A DNA stretch of 64,000 nt. Source: Marinobacter sp. DY40_1A1 (lineage in GTDB: Bacteria > Pseudomonadota > Gammaproteobacteria > Pseudomonadales > Oleiphilaceae). The DNA is taken from contig NZ_VCHA01000006.1 in the NCBI RefSeq assembly GCF_016597815.1, forward strand, positions 62,001 through 126,000, in the 5' to 3' direction. Shown in pieces: positions 27,477 to 35,441 of the stretch. Numbering within the stretch: the stretch's first letter is position 1; every line of letters begins with the position of its first letter. Under the pieces are notes generated by a model. The model ran no database searches, was not told where the DNA came from, and saw only the letters and a program-made list of their open reading frames with translations. Both the position numbers and the translations under genes were made by a program.

Positions 27477-29456
27477 TCAACTGTCCAGATAGTCATCGCT
27501 GGTTCGGATTCGCGGCCGCTCACCGCCCGCCATGGGAGCGCTGTCTCCATGGAACTGAGCCTTGACCCGGCAGTCGTCACACATCTTGATGAGCTGGACA
27601 TTGTCAGAGTTCTTGTACATCCAGTGCTGGTTTTCCAGCTTCTCGATGATTCGGTTGATGGTGCTTGCAACGCCAAATGGAGTGCCACATTTAATGCACT
27701 CGAAAGGATCTTCTCCGTGCAAAACCCGGGCGCTCAATGCTGCCTTGGACACATCCAGCCGGGGCTGCAGGGTAATAGCCGTTTCCGGGCAGGTGCTGTC
27801 GCAGATACCACACTGAACACAGGCGTTTTCCGTAAACTGAACCTCCGGGCGGCCCCCGTGATCGCCAAGTGCGCCGGTCGGGCACAGTGATACGCAGGCC
27901 AGACAGAGCGTGCACTTATCCGAATCAATTTCGATCGCTCCATAAGGTGCGCCCGCCGGGAGCGGAATCGGCTCTTCAATTTTGTCTGACATGGCTGCGA
28001 CCGTCACTCGCGTGATGTCACGGCGACCGCCGACCAGCAATACAGGATCACTCACCCGCCCCGCATTGGCACCGGCATCGCAAAGTTCAATTGCGGAGAT
28101 AACCCGTGCCCGGCTTGGCGAGTTGTGAGTGCCCTGAAGCAGCGCCTGGGCCAGTTCAACTTCCGCAGCCACCATCCGCTCATCCAATTCGTTGTCCGCC
28201 AGGATGAGCACCTCGGCATAGCCGGCGCCGAATGCCGCCATTATTTCAGCATGGCCAATCCGGTCTATATGCTCCAGCCCAATCGGCAGCAGGTCATCTG
28301 CCAGCCCGTCATCGTATCGCGCCAGGTTGGCAATGGCTTCTGTTCCAGCATCCAGGGAATGAAACACCAGTCGCGGAGATTCGCTGGTATGTTCCCGATA
28401 GACCTTTGCCATCACCTCCGCGACCTTGGTGATCGCCTCGAATGAGGTTTCGTTCATGGTAATTGCGGAAGTGGGGCAAACGGCAGCGCAGGCTCCGCAG
28501 CCGGCGCAAATATCCGAATCGATCTGGATATGGTCGCCTGCAGAAAAAATGGCTTCTGTGCAGCACACATCCAGGCAGCGTGTACAACCGGGTTTGCTGG
28601 CCCGGGAGTGGGCGCACAGGGATTCTTCCAATCTGAAATATACGGTCTTTTCGAATTCACCAACCCGTTCCCGGGCTGTCAGGGCTATGCGCTCCAGTTC
28701 GCCAGTCTTCTTAGGGTCAGCCCAGAAATAGCCGTTGCGTTTCTCATGACTCGGAAATGCCGGGGCACCGCCCCTCAGGTCGATAAATACATCGCATTCG
28801 CTGCGGGCGGTAGGCTTTGTTTGGCCATAACCCAATTCACCCCGCCCGGCCGGGTTCAGGGTTTGCAAGCGGGCAAACTCCAGTTTGAAATTGCCAAGTG
28901 CGCCGTAGGCGCTCGTCAGTTGACCCTTTGCAACATCGTAAGCCGCGGAGGGCAGTTGAATCGGACCGGCATCATTAACAATGCAGGTAACTCCCAGCTC
29001 GTCCTGAACCAGCTCGGCCATTCTGATGGCCTGCTCGGTGGGGCCGACAATGCAGCAGATGCCGTTGGACTCAATGGTTTTCGACGGTGCTATGGGCGAC
29101 GGCAGTTGGGCAGCGGCAATCAGAGCGGCCTGCTTGGCATGCTGGCGCTCTGGCTTTGCATTGGAAGCGCTCCAGCCGGCTCTGTCCCTGATATCAATAG
29201 TATGGAAAGGCGCGGCGTGATTATGTTCGGCGAACAGGTCTTCAGACAGGCGTTCGAACAGGGCTGACTGCTGGCTGCATGCAATGAGCACCTCATTGTC
29301 TGCACCGAGATGTTCAGCGGCGACGCCTAATTCTGTGCCACACAGTTGATCCACTGCAATCACCTGCGTCGCAGCGGCGGCCTTCTGAAGTGCCTTTGGA
29401 TCAAAAGACTGTGTCTTGTCACAACTACATAAAAGTAGGGTCTTGTATGCCGTCAT
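27477..29456 (-). CDS. Polyferredoxin (multi-cluster 4Fe-4S protein)
   Basis: A 659-residue cytoplasmic iron-sulfur protein. Four 4Fe-4S sites are visible: an unusual C-x9-C-x2-C-x3-C near residue 279 (CTRCLDVC), a classical [12 protein letters not shown] near 315, [12 protein letters not shown] near 514 and [12 protein letters not shown] near 545. Two more Cys pairs, CIKC near 585 and CDDCR near 625, could hold another cluster or metal. The regions 1-270 and 330-500 have no Cys motifs and look like non-catalytic alpha/beta domains. It heads the leftward operon with mrp. The family is found with formate dehydrogenases but has no tested function that I know. It could be an electron mediator or a maturation scaffold. 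Confidence 0.85.
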   Translation of the reverse strand: MTAYKTLLLCSCDKTQSFDPKALQKAAAATQVIAVDQLCGTELGVAAEHLGADNEVLIACSQQSALFERLSEDLFAEHNHAAPFHTIDIRDRAGWSASNAKPERQHAKQAALIAAAQLPSPIAPSKTIESNGICCIVGPTEQAIRMAELVQDELGVTCIVNDAGPIQLPSAAYDVAKGQLTSAYGALGNFKLEFARLQTLNPAGRGELGYGQTKPTARSECDVFIDLRGGAPAFPSHEKRNGYFWADPKKTGELERIALTARERVGEFEKTVYFRLEESLCAHSRASKPGCTRCLDVCCTEAIFSAGDHIQIDSDICAGCGACAAVCPTSAITMNETSFEAITKVAEVMAKVYREHTSESPRLVFHSLDAGTEAIANLARYDDGLADDLLPIGLEHIDRIGHAEIMAAFGAGYAEVLILADNELDERMVAAEVELAQALLQGTHNSPSRARVISAIELCDAGANAGRVSDPVLLVGGRRDITRVTVAAMSDKIEEPIPLPAGAPYGAIEIDSDKCTLCLACVSLCPTGALGDHGGRPEVQFTENACVQCGICDSTCPETAITLQPRLDVSKAALSARVLHGEDPFECIKCGTPFGVASTINRIIEKLENQHWMYKNSDNVQLIKMCDDCRVKAQFHGDSAPMAGGERPRIRTSDDYLDS

Positions 29457-29541
29457 CAGGAGTTTGACTCTCTCGTTGTTTTTTACATGCTCTCACCGAA
29501 TTTGCTAATCGAGCATGCCACAGCCATTTACTTTTGGACAG

Positions 29542-29570
29542 TTGGATAATCGCTGGGGCCCTGCTATTTT
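29542..29570 (+). promoter_or_regulatory. Candidate promoter for DUF3305-DUF3306
   Basis: TTGGAT at 29542-29547, 17 bases, then TATTTT at 29565-29570 preceded by TG (extended -10). It lies 30 bases before the start of the DUF3305 gene, in the only gap between the divergent polyferredoxin and DUF3305 genes. Confidence 0.5.
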
Positions 29571-29599
29571 GGGCTTACAAGAAAACAATGAGAATTGCC

Positions 29600-30178
29600 A
29601 TGAGTAGTCGGACAGGTCATTGGAGACGCGAATTACAGGTAGGCGCCGTTGTTCGCAGGTCACCGGGGGTGACGCGCTGGGTGCGAGAGATCTGGAAACC
29701 GGTAGCTGTGATCCCGGGTGCGCCGGAAGCCTTCTGGAAGGAGCTGGTGCGCGAAGGGGAAGTGGTCGATTATCACGCTGGCACAGTCACGATGGAGCTG
29801 TTTCGCGCCGATGTTGAGGGTTACCTGGTATCCCTGAATATGGCGACTCCTTCTGTGTGGATCGTAATGGACAGGGATGTCACGAGCCAATCGCCATCTG
29901 GCTGGGTTGTCAGTACCGTCACCGCCAGTGCCCATGAAGCGCTGGATTCTCTCGATAGTGGCGAAAGTATTGTCGAAGCAGTTCCCATTCCAGAGTCTCT
30001 TGCGGCCTGGATTATGGAGTTTGTCGACATGCACTATATAGAGGAGCCTTTCAAGAAACGCCGCCGAGACGAGGTTCGTGTTGATGGGTCTGAAGATGCG
30101 AAAGGCGATCCACGTATCCGTCAGCAGAGTGATGTCTATCGCGCACCTGCCAACATCAAAAAACCGAGGCTTCAGTAA
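29600..30178 (+). CDS. DUF3305 domain protein
   Basis: A 192-residue soluble protein recognised as DUF3305 by QVGAVVRRSPGVTRWVREIWKPVAVIP and SLNMATPSVWIVMDRD. The C-terminal 35 residues are basic and Lys/Arg-rich (FKKRRRDEVRVDG). Function unknown; it is a standard member of this type of formate dehydrogenase cluster. The ATG at 29600 is chosen because the conserved region begins just after it; earlier in-frame codons would overlap the promoter. Its stop overlaps the start of DUF3306 (TAATG). Confidence 0.78.
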   Translation: MSSRTGHWRRELQVGAVVRRSPGVTRWVREIWKPVAVIPGAPEAFWKELVREGEVVDYHAGTVTMELFRADVEGYLVSLNMATPSVWIVMDRDVTSQSPSGWVVSTVTASAHEALDSLDSGESIVEAVPIPESLAAWIMEFVDMHYIEEPFKKRRRDEVRVDGSEDAKGDPRIRQQSDVYRAPANIKKPRLQ

Positions 30179-30804
30179 TGGCCGAGTCACGTTTACAGCG
30201 TTGGTCGCGTCAAAAAGCAGAAGCTGCCAGGCAACCGGAGTCTTCGGCTACTCCGGTCGTTGCAACCGAGCCATCACCAGAGGCGCAGGAACTCGCTATC
30301 AATGAGGCCCTGCCAGAGCATGAAGTGCTTGCGAAGTACGGATTGCCAGACCCGGACGCCATCAAGCTGGGCACCGACATCACCGGATTCATGCGAAAAG
30401 AAATCCCCGATCTCTTGCGTCGCAAAGCCCTCCGGGCGCTATGGAAATCCAACCCTGTGCTTGCGGTGCTGGATGGCCTTAATGATTACGATGAAGACTT
30501 CACTGCATCAGGTCCTACGATAAAAGGCGCGAAGACCCTGTACAAGGTTGGACAGGGGTTCATCGATAGAGCCAAAAAAGCCGACGAATCAATTGAGGAT
30601 CAGGCTGAAGAGCCGGCTGGCATTGTGGATAATGTCAGACCTCCAGAGGTTGTCAAACCCCCTAAGCCAGACGTTCGCCTTGAAACCGGGAACGCTTCTG
30701 CTCAATCAGAGGTTGCTGTGGCGCGACAGGTGAAAAACGAACCGAATCAATTGGATGAGAGTCAGGCACCACGCTTTCGGCCCCGAATGCGTTTCGACGA
30801 TTAA
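30178..30804 (+). CDS. DUF3306 domain protein
   Basis: A 208-residue protein. The first 20 residues SRLQRWSRQKAEAARQ and the core LPDPDAIKLGTDITGFMRKEIPDLLRRKALRALWKSNPVLAVLDGLNDYDEDF match DUF3306. The C-terminal 80 residues are low complexity, Pro/Glu rich and probably disordered. Function unknown, translationally coupled to DUF3305. The fixed pairing in formate dehydrogenase loci suggests an assembly role. Confidence 0.78.
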   Translation: MAESRLQRWSRQKAEAARQPESSATPVVATEPSPEAQELAINEALPEHEVLAKYGLPDPDAIKLGTDITGFMRKEIPDLLRRKALRALWKSNPVLAVLDGLNDYDEDFTASGPTIKGAKTLYKVGQGFIDRAKKADESIEDQAEEPAGIVDNVRPPEVVKPPKPDVRLETGNASAQSEVAVARQVKNEPNQLDESQAPRFRPRMRFDD

Positions 30805-30911
30805 CGGCAAAGATTTCAGTTATTGGCGAGCTACAGCAAAATTCACCACTAGCTCATTGTGTGTACTAGACTGATAGTGCAGATTGCAGATAAAAATTAA
30901 AGGAACACGAT

Positions 30912-31523
30912 TTGACTAACACTGCAGAAATACAGTGCCCGCGTTCGATAACTGATGAAGATCGTGCCCGCGCTCAGATTTATCAGTTGCTTGGGGTTTT
31001 GCTTTCCGGCCCACCCTCGAGTGAGCTACTGAAAGGGTTGGCGTCATTGCAGGGTGATGACACCCCTTTGGGCGGGGCTTCCAAAAACCTGGCAGTGCTT
31101 GCGGAGCGGACGAATCCCTATGACGCTGAACGTGAGTACAATAATCTTTTTGTCGGGCTTGGCCGCGGTGAATTACTTCCTTACACCAGTTACTATCTGA
31201 CTGGCTTTTTGAACGAAAAGCCGCTTGCGGAACTGCGTGCTGACCTCATGGCAAGGGGTATCAAAGCCCGCAGCGATGTAAAAGAGCCTGAAGATCATAT
31301 CGGAACCCTGTGCGAAATCATGGCCGGCATCATTACCGGCGAGTTTCCCTGCGACAGTGACCTGCCATCGCAAAAAGCTTTTTTTGACGCACACCTGGCA
31401 AAGTGGGCGGAACTATTTTTTACGGATTTGGAAGAAGCGCAAAGCGCCATCTTCTATGGTCCTGTGGGCTCGCTCGGGCGGGCCTTTATGGCTATAGAAG
31501 CAGATGCTTTTGCAATTCAGTAA
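30912..31523 (+). CDS. TorD/DmsD-family chaperone for FdhA
   Basis: A 203-residue helical protein of the TorD/DmsD redox-enzyme maturation family: RAQIYQLLGVLLSGPPSSELL at the start, REYNNLFVGLGRGELLPYTSYYLTGFLNEKPLAELR, and the signature VKEPEDHIGTLCEIMAGI. Such proteins bind the Tat signal of a molybdoenzyme catalytic subunit and hold it until cofactor loading. It starts with TTG at 30912, supported by AAAGGAA seven bases upstream. It immediately precedes the Tat microprotein and fdhA. Confidence 0.87.
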   Translation: MTNTAEIQCPRSITDEDRARAQIYQLLGVLLSGPPSSELLKGLASLQGDDTPLGGASKNLAVLAERTNPYDAEREYNNLFVGLGRGELLPYTSYYLTGFLNEKPLAELRADLMARGIKARSDVKEPEDHIGTLCEIMAGIITGEFPCDSDLPSQKAFFDAHLAKWAELFFTDLEEAQSAIFYGPVGSLGRAFMAIEADAFAIQ

Positions 31524-31564
31524 CCGGAATCTGAGCGATTCCTTAACCCGTGGGGAGGTGTCCT

Positions 31565-31756
31565 ATGGACAACCCGAAGCGTGAAAACAGCCGTCGCCAT
31601 TTCCTGAAAATGGCAGCAGTTGCAGCTCCGGCTGCCGTTGCAATGGCGGTTGCACCGAATGCCGCAGCCGAGGTCGTTAACCAAAACGTACCGAAAAGCC
31701 GCGGCCTGCGTAGCACTGAACACACACGTAAGTATTTCGAATCGGCTCGCTTTTAA
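31565..31756 (+). CDS. Tat-signal microprotein of formate dehydrogenase region (TIGR02811-like)
   Basis: A 63-residue protein: a twin-arginine signal (RRHFLKMAAVAAPAAVAMAVA, Arg 10 and 11) followed by only about 28 residues, with the tail RGLRSTEHTRKYFESARF. It matches the small Tat-target family found just upstream of formate dehydrogenase alpha subunits. GGAGG stands before the ATG. The mature peptide is too small to be an enzyme; a role as an export partner or assembly factor for FdhA is inference. Confidence 0.85.
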   Translation: MDNPKRENSRRHFLKMAAVAAPAAVAMAVAPNAAAEVVNQNVPKSRGLRSTEHTRKYFESARF

Positions 31757-31845
31757 GGATGCGTGAATCATTCAAGGTTGCGTGATGCTCTTGAATGACC
31801 ACACCTCCAGAGAAAACGAGAATAATAAAGAGAGAGGTAAGAGAC

Positions 31846-34731
31846 ATGTTAAGGAAGAAGACCAACGGGGTAGCGAAACGCTCCCGTGCAGGCTCTTTGC
31901 TTTCATCTCTCGCTGCGAAGACGTTGGATCGCCGTCAATTCTTGACGGCTTCCGGTGTTGCGGTGGGTGGCATGGCGGCTTTATCGCTGACGTCGGGGAG
32001 AGTTGAAGCTGCAGCTCCATCGACCAGTGGCAGCGAAGTCGTTCGTAAAAAATCGGTATGTACGCACTGCTCGGTAGGCTGCACCGTCGAAGCTGAAGTT
32101 CAAAGTGGCGTATGGATCGGTCAGGAACCTGGCTGGGACAGCCCCTTCAATTTGGGTGCACACTGTGCGAAAGGTGCTTCAGTGCGTGAGCATGCCCATG
32201 GCGAACGCCGCCTCAAGTCCCCCATGAAAATGGTCAATGGCCAGTGGCAGAAAATTCCCTGGGACCAGGCAATCAACGAAATTGGCGACAAGATGCTTCA
32301 GATCCGCGAGGAAAGCGGACCCGACTCTGTCTACTGGCTTGGCAGCGCCAAGTTCAATAATGAGCAAGCCTATCTTTTCCGCAAATTCGCGGCGTACTGG
32401 GGCACCAATAACGTTGATCACCAGGCCCGGATTTGCCACTCGACAACGGTCGCCGGCGTAGCCAATACCTGGGGTTACGGCGCGATGACCAACTCCTACA
32501 ATGATATTCACAAATCGAAAGCGATTTTCATCATTGGGGGTAATCCCGCCGAAGCGCACCCTGTGTCGTTGCTGCATATCCTGAAAGCTAAGGAAGAAAA
32601 CAACGCACCGCTGATCGTTTGCGACCCGCGCTTCACACGTACCGCAGCTCATGCTGATGAGTTTGTGCGTTTCCGCCCTGGTTCAGACGTGGCGTTGGTC
32701 TGGGGTCTCCTCTGGCACATCTTCGAGAATAAGTGGGAAGACAGAGAGTTTATCCGCACCCGCGTCTGGGGTATGGACGAAATCCGCAAAGAAGTGAAAC
32801 GCTGGGATCCGGAAGAGGTTGAACGCGTTACTGGCGTCCGGGGCGCGCAGCTTGAGCGTGTAGCCCGCACCCTGGCTAATAACCGCCCTGGCACAGTGAT
32901 CTGGTGTATGGGTGGTACCCAGCACAGTAACGGTAATAACAACACGCGTGCTTACTGCATTCTGCAGTTGGCATTGGGCAACATGGGCACTTCTGGCGGC
33001 GGCACTAACATTTTTCGCGGTCACGATAACGTTCAGGGCGCCACCGATGTTGGTGTACTGGCCGACACCTTACCTGGCTATTACGGCCTGAGCGCTGGTG
33101 CCTGGGCCCACTGGACGCGAGTCTGGGAAGAAGATAAGGATTGGCTGAAAGACCGATTTGCTGTGTGGGACAAAAACGGCAAATCCAGAGCCATGATGAA
33201 CGAGAAGGGTATTCCGGTGTCTCGCTGGATCGACGGTGTTCTGGAGGCAAAGGAAAACCTCGAGCAGCCGGACAACACCCGGGCCATGGTGCTCTGGGGC
33301 CATGCGCCAAACTCACAGACTCGTATGCTGGAAATGAAGGAGGCTATGGAGAAGCTCGACCTGCTGGTTGTAGTGGACCCTTTCCCGACCGTTTCAGCGG
33401 TGTTGCACGATCGCAAAGACGGCGCCTACCTGCTTCCAACAACTACTCAGTTCGAGACCCGTGGTTCTGTAACCGCATCCAACCGCTCGCTCCAGTGGCG
33501 CGAAAAAGTGGTTGAACCACTGTTCGACTCGAAGGTTGATCACGAAATCATAAAGCTGTTTGCAGACAAGTTCGGGTTCACCGATCGCCTGTTTCGTAAC
33601 ATTGCGATTGAAGGTGATGAGCCAGTTATTGAAGACATCACTCGTGAATTCAACCGTGGCATGTGGACCATCGGCTACACAGGCCAATCGCCTGAGCGTC
33701 TCAAGAAGCACATGAAGTACCAGCATCACTTCGACAGGACCACCCTCCGTGCAAATGGTGGGCCTTGTGATGGGGATATCTATGGTTTGCCCTGGCCATG
33801 CTGGGGTACAGCAGAGATGAATCATCCGGGAACACCGAACCTTTACGATATGTCCCTGCCGGTGTCCGAGGGTGGCCTCACTTTCCGCGCCCGGTTTGGT
33901 GTAGAGCGCAACGGTGAGAGCCTGCTGGCTGAAGGCGTTTACTCGAAAAATTCGGGCATCAAGGACGGCTATCCCGAGTTCACCATGCAGATGTTGATGG
34001 ATCTGGGTTGGGACGGTGATCTGACCGCTGAAGAGCGGGCCAGCATTGATGCTGTGGCCGGTCCTGAAACCAACTGGAAGACCGACTTGTCTGGCGGTAT
34101 CCAGCGCGTGGCCATCAAGCACGAATGTGCGCCTTTCGGTAATGCCAAAGCGCGCACCGTGGTCTGGAACTTCCCGGATCCGGTGCCGGTGCATCGCGAG
34201 CCACTGTACACAACACGTCGCGACCTGGTGGCTGACTATCCAACCTATGAGGACAAGACGTTCTGGCGCGTGCCGACCTTGTATGAGTCCATTCAGAAGA
34301 AGGACTTCAGTAAGGACTTCCCCATCATTCTGACTTCCGGCCGACTGGTCGAGTACGAAGGTGGTGGCGATGAGACGCGCTCCAACCCATGGCTGGCCGA
34401 ATTGCAACAGGACATGTTCATTGAGGTGAATCCGCGTGATGCGAATAACCTGAACATTCGTGATGGTAACGACGTTTGGGTATCCGGGCCGGAGGGCGGT
34501 CGTATCAAGGTCAAGGCCTTGGTAACTGAGCGTGTCGGCGAAGGCGTAGCGTTCATGCCGTTCCACTTCGGCGGACACCTGGAGGGTAAATCCCTGAGGG
34601 ATAAGTATCCCAAAGGCGCTGACCCCTACGTTCTGGGTGAATCTACAAACGTTGTTCAAACATACGGGTATGACTCGGTCACGCAGATGCAAGAGACCAA
34701 AGCCACCCTGTGTTCGATCATGCCGGCATAA
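31846..34731 (+). CDS. fdhA: Formate dehydrogenase catalytic subunit, periplasmic
   Basis: A 961-residue DMSO-reductase-family enzyme that oxidises formate to CO2. A Tat signal has RR at 29-30 (DRRQFLTASG). The 4Fe-4S motif is C72-x2-C75-x3-C79-x27-C107. The metal ligand is Cys 197 followed by His 198 (RICHSTTVAG), in the place where FdnG-type enzymes carry selenocysteine. The C-terminal molydopterin-binding region (from about 840: ILTSGRLVEYEGGGDETRSNPW, WVSGPEGGRIKVKALV) is complete. The ATG at 31846 has GAGAGG upstream; an earlier in-frame codon at 31795 would put the Tat motif too deep. It is followed at once by fdhB. Confidence 0.95.
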   Translation: MLRKKTNGVAKRSRAGSLLSSLAAKTLDRRQFLTASGVAVGGMAALSLTSGRVEAAAPSTSGSEVVRKKSVCTHCSVGCTVEAEVQSGVWIGQEPGWDSPFNLGAHCAKGASVREHAHGERRLKSPMKMVNGQWQKIPWDQAINEIGDKMLQIREESGPDSVYWLGSAKFNNEQAYLFRKFAAYWGTNNVDHQARICHSTTVAGVANTWGYGAMTNSYNDIHKSKAIFIIGGNPAEAHPVSLLHILKAKEENNAPLIVCDPRFTRTAAHADEFVRFRPGSDVALVWGLLWHIFENKWEDREFIRTRVWGMDEIRKEVKRWDPEEVERVTGVRGAQLERVARTLANNRPGTVIWCMGGTQHSNGNNNTRAYCILQLALGNMGTSGGGTNIFRGHDNVQGATDVGVLADTLPGYYGLSAGAWAHWTRVWEEDKDWLKDRFAVWDKNGKSRAMMNEKGIPVSRWIDGVLEAKENLEQPDNTRAMVLWGHAPNSQTRMLEMKEAMEKLDLLVVVDPFPTVSAVLHDRKDGAYLLPTTTQFETRGSVTASNRSLQWREKVVEPLFDSKVDHEIIKLFADKFGFTDRLFRNIAIEGDEPVIEDITREFNRGMWTIGYTGQSPERLKKHMKYQHHFDRTTLRANGGPCDGDIYGLPWPCWGTAEMNHPGTPNLYDMSLPVSEGGLTFRARFGVERNGESLLAEGVYSKNSGIKDGYPEFTMQMLMDLGWDGDLTAEERASIDAVAGPETNWKTDLSGGIQRVAIKHECAPFGNAKARTVVWNFPDPVPVHREPLYTTRRDLVADYPTYEDKTFWRVPTLYESIQKKDFSKDFPIILTSGRLVEYEGGGDETRSNPWLAELQQDMFIEVNPRDANNLNIRDGNDVWVSGPEGGRIKVKALVTERVGEGVAFMPFHFGGHLEGKSLRDKYPKGADPYVLGESTNVVQTYGYDSVTQMQETKATLCSIMPA

Positions 34732-34746
34732 CAAGAGGTGTAGACC

Positions 34747-35355
34747 ATGGCACTTGAAGGACAAGCACGCGCAAAATTCCTTTGCGACGCCGAACGCTGC
34801 ATCGAATGTAATGCCTGCGTAACGGCCTGTAAGAATGAGAATGAAGTCCCTTGGGGTATTAACCGTCGACGCGTGGTAACCATCGAAGATGGTAAGCCGG
34901 GCGAGCGTTCGATCTCGGTTGCCTGCATGCACTGCTCAGACGCGCCTTGTATGGCTGTCTGCCCGGTTGACTGCTTCTACCAGACCGAAGACGGAATCGT
35001 TTTGCACTCCAAGGATCTTTGTATCGGTTGTGGGTATTGCTTCTACGCATGCCCCTTTGGTGCGCCTCAATTCCCGCAAGCGGGTAATTTCGGCAGCCGG
35101 GGCAAGATGGATAAATGCACCTTCTGTGCAGGCGGTCCTGAAGAAGACAATTCGGCAGCCGAGTTCGCCAAGTACGGAAGCAACCGTATTGCCGAGGGCA
35201 AACTTCCCCTCTGCGCGGAAATGTGTTCGACCAAAGCCCTGCTGGCCGGTGACGGTAACGAGGTGGCGGACATCTATCGCCAGCGTGTCGTGAGCCGTGG
35301 TTTTGGCTCCGGCGCCTGGGGATGGGGCACAGCCTATGAGAAGAAGGGTGCATAA
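34747..35355 (+). CDS. fdhB: Formate dehydrogenase iron-sulfur subunit
   Basis: A 202-residue ferredoxin-like subunit with four Cys clusters: CIECNACVTACKNENEVPW, CMHCSDAPCMAVCPVDCF, CIGCGYCFYACPFGAPQF, and CTFC with LCAEMCSTKAL. That gives four 4Fe-4S sites forming a wire from FdhA to FdhC. Unlike E. coli FdnH there is no C-terminal membrane helix, so it is held by its partners. It has no signal of its own and is presumably exported with FdhA. AAGAGGTG lies before the ATG. Confidence 0.94.
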   Translation: MALEGQARAKFLCDAERCIECNACVTACKNENEVPWGINRRRVVTIEDGKPGERSISVACMHCSDAPCMAVCPVDCFYQTEDGIVLHSKDLCIGCGYCFYACPFGAPQFPQAGNFGSRGKMDKCTFCAGGPEEDNSAAEFAKYGSNRIAEGKLPLCAEMCSTKALLAGDGNEVADIYRQRVVSRGFGSGAWGWGTAYEKKGA

Positions 35356-35370
35356 ACTGGCCTGAGTGTT

Positions 35371-35390
35371 CAGGGCCCGAAAGGGCCCTG
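35371..35390 (+). promoter_or_regulatory. Inter-cistronic hairpin between fdhB and fdhC
   Basis: An eight-base perfect stem, CAGGGCCC and GGGCCCTG, around a GAAA tetraloop; one bulged C allows it to extend by GTT/AAC. No T run follows, so it is not a normal terminator. It may protect upstream mRNA from 3' exonucleases or set the FdhAB to FdhC ratio. Confidence 0.6.
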
Positions 35391-35441
35391 GAACTTCTTG
35401 AGGCACGAACTTCTTCTTGTGGCTTTCGCTGGAGTGCTCTG

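Noticed and set aside
29486..29517. CATGCTC/GAGCATG inverted repeat upstream of DUF3305
   Set aside because: Seven-base arms with an 18-base spacer are expected by chance in this length; not called as an operator.
32059..32500. Selenocysteine in FdhA
   Set aside because: No in-frame TGA is present; the metal ligand codon is TGC (Cys 197).
33394..34932. A 512-codon open frame on the minus strand across fdhA and fdhB
   Set aside because: It is the shadow of strongly conserved genes on the plus strand and shows no domain.
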